From the NCBI GenBank assembly GCA_900757235.1, contig CAAENB010000178.1, positions 1 to 19,416 of the forward strand: DNA of 19,416 nucleotides. The letters are read 5' to 3'. The notes under the pieces were generated by a model. That model was not told where the DNA came from. It saw only the letters and a program-made list of their open reading frames with translations, and searched no databases. Both the position numbers and the translations under genes were made by a program. Shown here piece after piece: positions 15,145-19,416 of the stretch; the stretch's first letter is position 1; each line of letters begins with the position of its first letter. The DNA is from an uncultured Collinsella sp. Lineage in GTDB: Bacteria; Actinomycetota; Coriobacteriia; Coriobacteriales; Coriobacteriaceae.

Positions 15145-15292
15145 CAATCGTCTCTGTCCGCATGGGGCGCAATGCCTCAACAGAGTCATTTTGAGGTCGT
15201 TGGGTTTAAGCACGACATAGCCGCATGTTTCTAGGGCATGCCTGTGATGCATTCTGCTGAATAACCTGATATTGCACGGTTTTTGACCTCAA
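15137..15292 (+). promoter_or_regulatory. Candidate attenuator with alternative stems in the argG leader
   Basis: GACGAT/ATCGTC (15137-15152, loop AACA) overlaps the last two CGA codons and the stop of the leader ORF. CCTCAA (15175-15180) can pair with TTGAGG (15191-15196). The same TTGAGGTC (15191-15198) can instead pair over 8 bp with GACCTCAA (15285-15292). CTCTG (15152-15156) with CAGAG (15181-15185) is incompatible with both the first hairpin and the CCTCAA stem, giving two self-consistent states. A T5 run (15280-15284) lies just before the last segment, but I see no strong hairpin ending at it, so transcription or translation control are both open. Confidence 0.5.
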
Positions 15293-15349
15293 GGTGACTT
15301 GCAACTGACCGATGTTCTAACTAGCTACCAAGGGCGAAAGGAAACAGCC

Positions 15350-16576
15350 ATGAGCAAGGAAAAAGTCGTTCTCGCATATTCCGGTGGTCTTGATACATCC
15401 GTATGTGTCAAGTGGCTCCAGGACGAGAAGAATCTCGATGTCGTTTGTGTCTGCGGCAACGTGGGCCAGGAAGAGACCGGACTGGATGCCAAGAAGCAGA
15501 AGGCGCTCGACTTGGGCGTTCTCGATTGCCAGGTGCTCGACCTGCGCGACGAGTTCTCCGATGAGTTCCTGACCAAAGCCATCGCAGCAAACTCCATGTA
15601 CGAGAACAAGTATCCGCTGCTCTCCGCCCTGTCTCGCCCGCTGCTTGCCAAGAAGCTTGTTGAGGTCGCCCACGAGTTTGGCGCGACCTACGTCGCCCAC
15701 GGCTGTACCGGCAAGGGTAACGACCAGGTCCGCTTCGAGGCCGCCGTCAAGGCCCTCGACCCTGAGCTCAAAGTTATCGCCCCGGTTCGCGAGTGGGACC
15801 TGAAGTGCCGTCCCGACGAGGTCGCCTATGCCCACGCCCACAACGTGCCGGTTCCCGAGGGTGCCAACGACAACCCCTACTCCATCGACGACAACCTGTG
15901 GGGTCGTGCCATTGAGTGCGGTCACCTGGAGGATCCCTGGAACGAGCCGCTCGACGACGCCTGGGTTATGACCAAGAACCCCGAGGACACGCCGGACACC
16001 CCGACCTACACCGAGATTGAGTTTGAGGCCGGCAAGCCCGTCGCCGTCGACGGCAAGAAGATGAAGCTCTCCGAGATCGTCATCGCCCTCAACAAGATCT
16101 CCGGCGACAATGGCTTTGGCCGCCTCGATCTGGTCGAGGATCGTCTGGTGGGCCTCAAGAGCCGTGAGTGCTATGAGGTTCCCGGCGCCCTGACGCTCAT
16201 CACCGCCCACAAGGCGCTCGAGGACATCTGCGTCGAGGGCGACCTGCTCAAGACCAAGATTAAGCTCGAGCAGGATTGGGCCACCGCCGTGTACAACGGC
16301 CAGTGGTACAGCCCGCTCAAAAACGCGCTCGATGCCTTTATGGCCGATACCCAGAAGTTCGTGACCGGCACTGTCCGTCTGAAGTTCTTTAAGGGCAACT
16401 GCCATGTCGTCGGCCGCAAGAGCCCCTTCAGCCTCTACGACTACGGTCTGGCTACCTACGACCGCGACACCACGTTTGACGAGAAGGCCAGCGCCGGCTT
16501 TATCGAGATCGATACGCTGTCGCTCAAGACGTGGGCAAAGGTCCAGGGCCCCAGCTCTGCTGCCGCCCAGGCCTAG
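15350..16576 (+). CDS. argG: Argininosuccinate synthase
   Basis: ArgG joins citrulline and aspartate with ATP to form argininosuccinate, the penultimate step of arginine synthesis, in the cytoplasm. The 408-residue protein has the N-type ATP pyrophosphatase loop AYSGGLDTSV (residues 9-18) and the second family signature AHGCTGKGNDQVRFE, with a C-terminal multimerisation helix. Length is normal. The start ATG 15350 follows GGGCGAAAGGAAAC; the longer in-frame reading from 15299 has no site. A long leader of about 375 nt precedes it, holding the junction fold, the Arg-rich ORF and the alternative stems. argH lies 522 bp downstream, not tightly coupled. Confidence 0.97.
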   Translation: MSKEKVVLAYSGGLDTSVCVKWLQDEKNLDVVCVCGNVGQEETGLDAKKQKALDLGVLDCQVLDLRDEFSDEFLTKAIAANSMYENKYPLLSALSRPLLAKKLVEVAHEFGATYVAHGCTGKGNDQVRFEAAVKALDPELKVIAPVREWDLKCRPDEVAYAHAHNVPVPEGANDNPYSIDDNLWGRAIECGHLEDPWNEPLDDAWVMTKNPEDTPDTPTYTEIEFEAGKPVAVDGKKMKLSEIVIALNKISGDNGFGRLDLVEDRLVGLKSRECYEVPGALTLITAHKALEDICVEGDLLKTKIKLEQDWATAVYNGQWYSPLKNALDAFMADTQKFVTGTVRLKFFKGNCHVVGRKSPFSLYDYGLATYDRDTTFDEKASAGFIEIDTLSLKTWAKVQGPSSAAAQA

Positions 16577-16729
16577 CGCCTCCTTCCCTTGGTATCCGCG
16601 CGGCCCATCCGCGTGATACATAACGGGCGCACGGGGTCCCTACCTTTCGTTATGCTTGCTGACACTTCTTAACATCGGTGGCCCCTACGTTCCGCCCGCA
16701 TATATGATGCCGCGCCTGCGGCTGAGTCC

Positions 16730-16759
16730 GAGCCCCGCCGGGGTTGTCCGGCGGGGCTC
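16730..16759 (+). terminator. Hairpin after argG
   Basis: A perfect 12-bp stem, GAGCCCCGCCGG with CCGGCGGGGCTC, has a six-base loop and is followed by CTTCTATCAATTT, a weak U-tract. It lies 153 bp after argG and 50 bp before the small ORF, so it may end or reduce transcription from argG. The 16577-16729 stretch before it holds nothing else I recognise. Confidence 0.65.
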
Positions 16760-16809
16760 CTTCTATCAATTTGGCGGCTCTGCGCCTATATATATGAGGA
16801 GTATCCATT

Positions 16810-16980
16810 ATGTTCAATGCTATCGCGCATGCTTTACTTGCCCTCGCGCCCGAGTTCGATGCTGCAAGGGTCGAGGACGTCCCTATGAGCCTGAAGGCCT
16901 GGATCGATGGTTCGCAGGGCAACATCCGGAGGGAGACGTTGGGCGCCAAGTGCATGGCGCGTCACTTCTTTGCAAATTAG
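16810..16980 (+). CDS. Small 56-residue protein between argG and argH
   Basis: ATG 16810 is preceded by GAGGAG (16796-16801) eight bases away, a better site than those of many genes here. The ORF runs 56 codons to TAG with codon use like its neighbours (GCC, GAG, CTG, ATC). The product starts MFNAIAHALLALAPEFDAA, then a polar middle with AWIDG, and ends CMARHFFAN. There is no membrane helix or signal, and I recognise no family. It could be a true small protein of the arginine locus, a remnant of a longer gene, or a translated leader for argH. It sits about 120 bp before argH. Confidence 0.55.
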   Translation: MFNAIAHALLALAPEFDAARVEDVPMSLKAWIDGSQGNIRRETLGAKCMARHFFAN

Positions 16981-17098
16981 CTACATGGCTCCGCACACGG
17001 TGGGGAATGTGTAAAACTAGCGGTTGAAAAATCGCTTTAGCGATATGGCGCATTGCTTTGGGCGCTTGTTTTGGTATTTGGAGAAAGGGGACGGTTCC

Positions 17099-18529
17099 AT
17101 GGCTCTTTGGGGCGGTCGTTTTGAGGCAGGCGTGGCCGAGGTCACGCAGGAGTTTGGCGCGTCGCTACCGGTCGACAAACATCTCTATAAGCAGGATATC
17201 GCCGGCTCTAAGGCGCATGCCAAAATGCTGGCGGCCCAGGGCATCATCAGTGCCGAGGACGAGCAGGCGATTGCCAAGGGCCTGACTGGAATCGAACAGG
17301 ATATCGATGCCGGCAACTTCACCTTCGACATCAACGACGAAGACATTCATATGTCCATCGAGAGCGAGCTGACGCGTCGCATCGGCGAGGCCGGTAAGCG
17401 CTTGCATACCGGACGTTCGCGCAACGACCAGGTGGCGACCGACACACGCCTGGGCGTCAAGGCGCTGGCCAGGGAGCTCATGGAGGCCAATCTTGAGCTG
17501 CGCCATGTGCTGGTGGATGCGGCTAAGAAGTACGACAAGGTGATTCTGCCGGGCTACACGCACATGCAGCACGCTCAGCCCGTGCTGCTGTCGCATCATC
17601 TGCTGGCGTATTCCTGGATGTTCGCGCGCGACTTTACGCGCCTGAAGGCCGCCTTTGATGCCGCCGACAACTGCCCGCTGGGTGCTGCCGCGCTTGCCGG
17701 TACGAGCTATCCGCTCGATCGTCAGATGACGGCTGCCGAGCTTGGCTTTGCGGGCGTGATTCCCAACTCGCTCGATGCGGTTTCCGACCGCGATTTCCTG
17801 CTCGACCTGCATTACGCCGGCTCCGTCATGGCCATGCACCTGTCGCGTCTTTCCGAGGAGATCGTGCTGTGGTCGAGCTCCGAATTTGGCTTTATCACGC
17901 TTTCCGACTCGTACTCCACCGGCTCGTCCATCATGCCGCAGAAGAAGAATCCCGACTTTGCCGAGCTTATCCGCGGCAAGAGCGGCCGTGTGTATGGCAA
18001 CCTGGTGCAGCTGCTCGTGACCATGAAGGGCCTGCCGCTTGCTTATAACAAGGACTTGCAGGAGGACAAGGAGGGCGCGCTCGATACCGCCCATACGCTC
18101 ATGCAGTGCCTGTCCGTTATGGCCGGCATGATTTCGACCTGGACTGTCAACGAGGATGCCATGGCGCGCGAGTGCGGCGTGGGTCACCTTGCGGCTACCG
18201 ACGTTGCCGATTACCTGGCTAAGCGCGGCCTGCCGTTCCGCGAGGCGCACGCCGTGGTAGGCCATCTGGTTCTGATGTGCGAGAAGCGCGGCTGCAATCT
18301 TGAGGACCTGCCGTTCGAGGTATTCAAGGAGGCGAGCCCGCTCTTTGAGCGCGATATTACCGAGGCGCTCGATATCCCGTCGATTGTCGCCGCGCGCACG
18401 ACCGAGGGCGGTACCGCTCCTGCCGCCGTTGCCCTCCAGCTGGAGTGTGCCGAGGCACAGCTCGTGGCCGACGAAGGCACGTTTGGGTCGCTGACCAAGG
18501 TCGTCGAGATGGGTCACGGGGCAAAGTAA
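17099..18529 (+). CDS. argH: Argininosuccinate lyase
   Basis: ArgH splits argininosuccinate into arginine and fumarate, the last step of arginine synthesis. The 476-residue protein of the fumarase/aspartase superfamily starts MALWGGRFEAG and carries HTGRSRNDQVATDTR, YTHMQHAQPVLLSHHLLAY (second conserved region) and the signature loop GSSIMPQKKNPD at residues 275-286, with the catalytic Ser. Length is typical. ATG 17099 is set by AAAGGGG eight bases upstream; an in-frame extension to 17024 has no site. A short hairpin ATCGCT/AGCGAT lies about 60 bp before the start, and a terminator follows the gene. Confidence 0.97.
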   Translation: MALWGGRFEAGVAEVTQEFGASLPVDKHLYKQDIAGSKAHAKMLAAQGIISAEDEQAIAKGLTGIEQDIDAGNFTFDINDEDIHMSIESELTRRIGEAGKRLHTGRSRNDQVATDTRLGVKALARELMEANLELRHVLVDAAKKYDKVILPGYTHMQHAQPVLLSHHLLAYSWMFARDFTRLKAAFDAADNCPLGAAALAGTSYPLDRQMTAAELGFAGVIPNSLDAVSDRDFLLDLHYAGSVMAMHLSRLSEEIVLWSSSEFGFITLSDSYSTGSSIMPQKKNPDFAELIRGKSGRVYGNLVQLLVTMKGLPLAYNKDLQEDKEGALDTAHTLMQCLSVMAGMISTWTVNEDAMARECGVGHLAATDVADYLAKRGLPFREAHAVVGHLVLMCEKRGCNLEDLPFEVFKEASPLFERDITEALDIPSIVAARTTEGGTAPAAVALQLECAEAQLVADEGTFGSLTKVVEMGHGAK

Positions 18530-18581
18530 GGGTTTGGCCGAAGCCGTTTTTGCCATTTATTGAGGAATCGTTTTTTGCTTT

Positions 18582-18616
18582 ACGGGCGTCTGCTGATGTG
18601 GGCGTCCGTATTTTGT
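18582..18616 (+). terminator. Terminator after argH
   Basis: ACGGGCGTC pairs with GGCGTCCGT (nine pairs including two G-T) around a 10-base loop and is followed by ATTTTGTT. It lies 53 bp after the argH stop. Confidence 0.7.
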
Positions 18617-18822
18617 TGCTATGGGGGAGGGGCTTGTCGAGAACTTCTGTAGGACCTTTGGGCGGGTTGTGAAGGGGGTACGTTCGCGGGCGGCAACCGA
18701 CCGTCTGCTCTGCTCGATGCGGTTGATGGGCAGTCGGATGGTACTCTAATCGAGCTTCGAAACAGAAGTGACACATATGGAGCACTTTAATAAATTGTAG
18801 CGTTTCAAGAAACAGCTTTTTG
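18617..18822. other. Non-coding stretch between argH and ndk, nothing recognised
   Basis: The argH-ndk gap is 385 bp. Besides the argH terminator and the ndk promoter it holds no convincing ORF on either strand; the frames open here lack a ribosome binding site. CCGAC...GTCGG and CTGC...GCAG around 18700-18735 could form a loose stem. The last 80 bp are AT-rich, as expected for a promoter region. Confidence 0.5.
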
Positions 18823-18851
18823 TTTAACTGCAGCTAAAACTCTGTTACGAT
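18823..18851 (+). promoter_or_regulatory. Candidate ndk promoter
   Basis: TTTAAC (18823-18828) and TACGAT (18846-18851) are 17 bp apart, 63 bp before the ndk start codon and within an AT-rich stretch. Confidence 0.5.
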
Positions 18852-18914
18852 GCAGTCCAGGCGGGTGCCGGAATGGGACTTGGGCACGCGCGAACCTACT
18901 TGAAAGGCTACCTT

Positions 18915-19319
18915 ATGGCTATCGAGAAGACCTTCATCATGATTAAGCCCGACGCGGTGCGCGATCGCAAAATCGGCGAGATTGTTGCTCGCATTGAGCG
19001 CAGCGGCCTTGTCATCGAGCGCATGGAGATGACCACACTCGAGCGCGCTACCGTCGAGGAGCACTACGCCCATCTGGCCGACAAGCCCTTCTTTGGCGGT
19101 CTCTGTGACTTTATGACGAGCGGTCCGGTCGTCAAGATGGTCGTTTCCGGTCTCTCCGCTGTTGCTAAGATGCGCACCCTCATGGGCGCTACTAATCCGC
19201 TTGACGCTGCTCCTGGTACCATCCGCGGCGACTTTGCCGTCGATGTCAACGCCAACGTGATCCACGGCTCCGACTGTCTGGAGAACGCCGAGATCGAGAT
19301 CAAGCGCTTCTTTGGCTAA
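18915..19319 (+). CDS. ndk: Nucleoside diphosphate kinase
   Basis: Ndk moves the terminal phosphate between nucleoside triphosphates and diphosphates through a phosphohistidine and keeps NTP/dNTP pools balanced. The 134-residue protein starts MAIEKTFIMIKPDAV and has the active-site segment NVIHGSD with the phosphorylated His at 117. The residue after HGSD is Cys121 where most family members have Ser. Length matches bacterial Ndk. TGAAAGG precedes ATG 18915; an in-frame ATG at 18873 is too far upstream. It is a single-gene unit with its own promoter and terminator. Confidence 0.96.
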   Translation: MAIEKTFIMIKPDAVRDRKIGEIVARIERSGLVIERMEMTTLERATVEEHYAHLADKPFFGGLCDFMTSGPVVKMVVSGLSAVAKMRTLMGATNPLDAAPGTIRGDFAVDVNANVIHGSDCLENAEIEIKRFFG

Positions 19320-19358
19320 ACCAGCTTTGACTCCTTAAAGCTGTTAGCGTGTGGCTTA

Positions 19359-19392
19359 GGCGCCGCGGAACTCCATCCGCGGTGCCCTTTTT
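19359..19392 (+). terminator. Terminator after ndk
   Basis: GGCGCCGCGGA pairs with TCCGCGGTGCC (11 pairs, one G-T) around a six-base loop, then CTTTTT. A smaller hairpin, CAGCTTT/AAAGCTG (19322-19343), sits between it and the stop codon. Confidence 0.92.
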
Positions 19393-19416
19393 ATCCCAGT
19401 AGATTTTTGGGACATG

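Noticed and set aside
15280..15284. T5 run as an intrinsic terminator before argG
   Set aside because: I could not find a stable GC-rich hairpin ending at it. The run is mentioned only as one possible output of the alternative stems.
15317..16621. 434-codon open frame on the minus strand across argG
   Set aside because: It is the mirror frame of a high-GC gene with strong third-position bias; it has no ribosome binding site and a low-complexity Gly/Val/Leu/Asp product. The same holds for long frames opposite argH, thiC, polA and the M18 gene.
18357..18785. 142-codon minus-strand frame in the argH-ndk gap
   Set aside because: It overlaps the end of argH, has no start signal, and its product is a Pro/Arg-rich shadow with no family resemblance.

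Overview
The window is GC-rich, gene-dense bacterial chromosome with ordinary housekeeping content and no phage, insertion sequence, CRISPR array, rRNA or tRNA that I can see. The codon use, the AAAGGAG-type ribosome binding sites, the gene families (PiT/DUF47 pair, short ThiC, M18 aminopeptidase, separate argG and argH) and the style of the intergenic repeats suggest a gut Coriobacteriia member, most likely Collinsella. This assignment comes from recognition, not from a search.

Layout. 1-1.8 kb: a phosphate transporter (PiT) and its DUF47 partner on the minus strand. 2.0-5.2 kb: four plus-strand single-gene units, namely a small unknown protein, a Bax-inhibitor-1-like membrane protein, a PARG-like macrodomain protein and an SGNH hydrolase, with strong hairpin terminators after the last three. 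5.2-7.7 kb: minus-strand thiC then thiD, led by a TPP riboswitch, for the pyrimidine half of thiamine. 7.7-8.3 kb: a membrane-anchored unknown protein. 8.4-10.7 kb: minus-strand yaaA and an M18 aminopeptidase, each followed by a copy of the same palindromic repeat. 10.9-13.6 kb: polA. 13.6-14.8 kb: a stack of inverted repeats next to a minus-strand HAD phosphatase. 14.8-18.6 kb: argG and argH, the last two steps of arginine synthesis, with an unusually elaborate leader before argG and a 56-codon ORF between them. 18.9-19.3 kb: ndk and its terminator.

The best candidate for something undescribed is the argG leader. It appears to hold a compact three-way-junction RNA fold right at the predicted transcript start, then a 24-codon ORF with a strong ribosome binding site whose last 10 codons include six Arg codons (four of them CGA, a codon absent from argG itself). 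A hairpin overlaps those codons, and further downstream two stems are mutually exclusive. This has the layout of a leader-peptide attenuator sensing arginine or charged tRNA-Arg. Other points of interest are the two-copy palindromic repeat with a compensatory base change, a roughly 195-bp nested inverted repeat that copies the 3' end of the HAD coding sequence, and a PARG-family protein whose predicted catalytic Glu is Ala.
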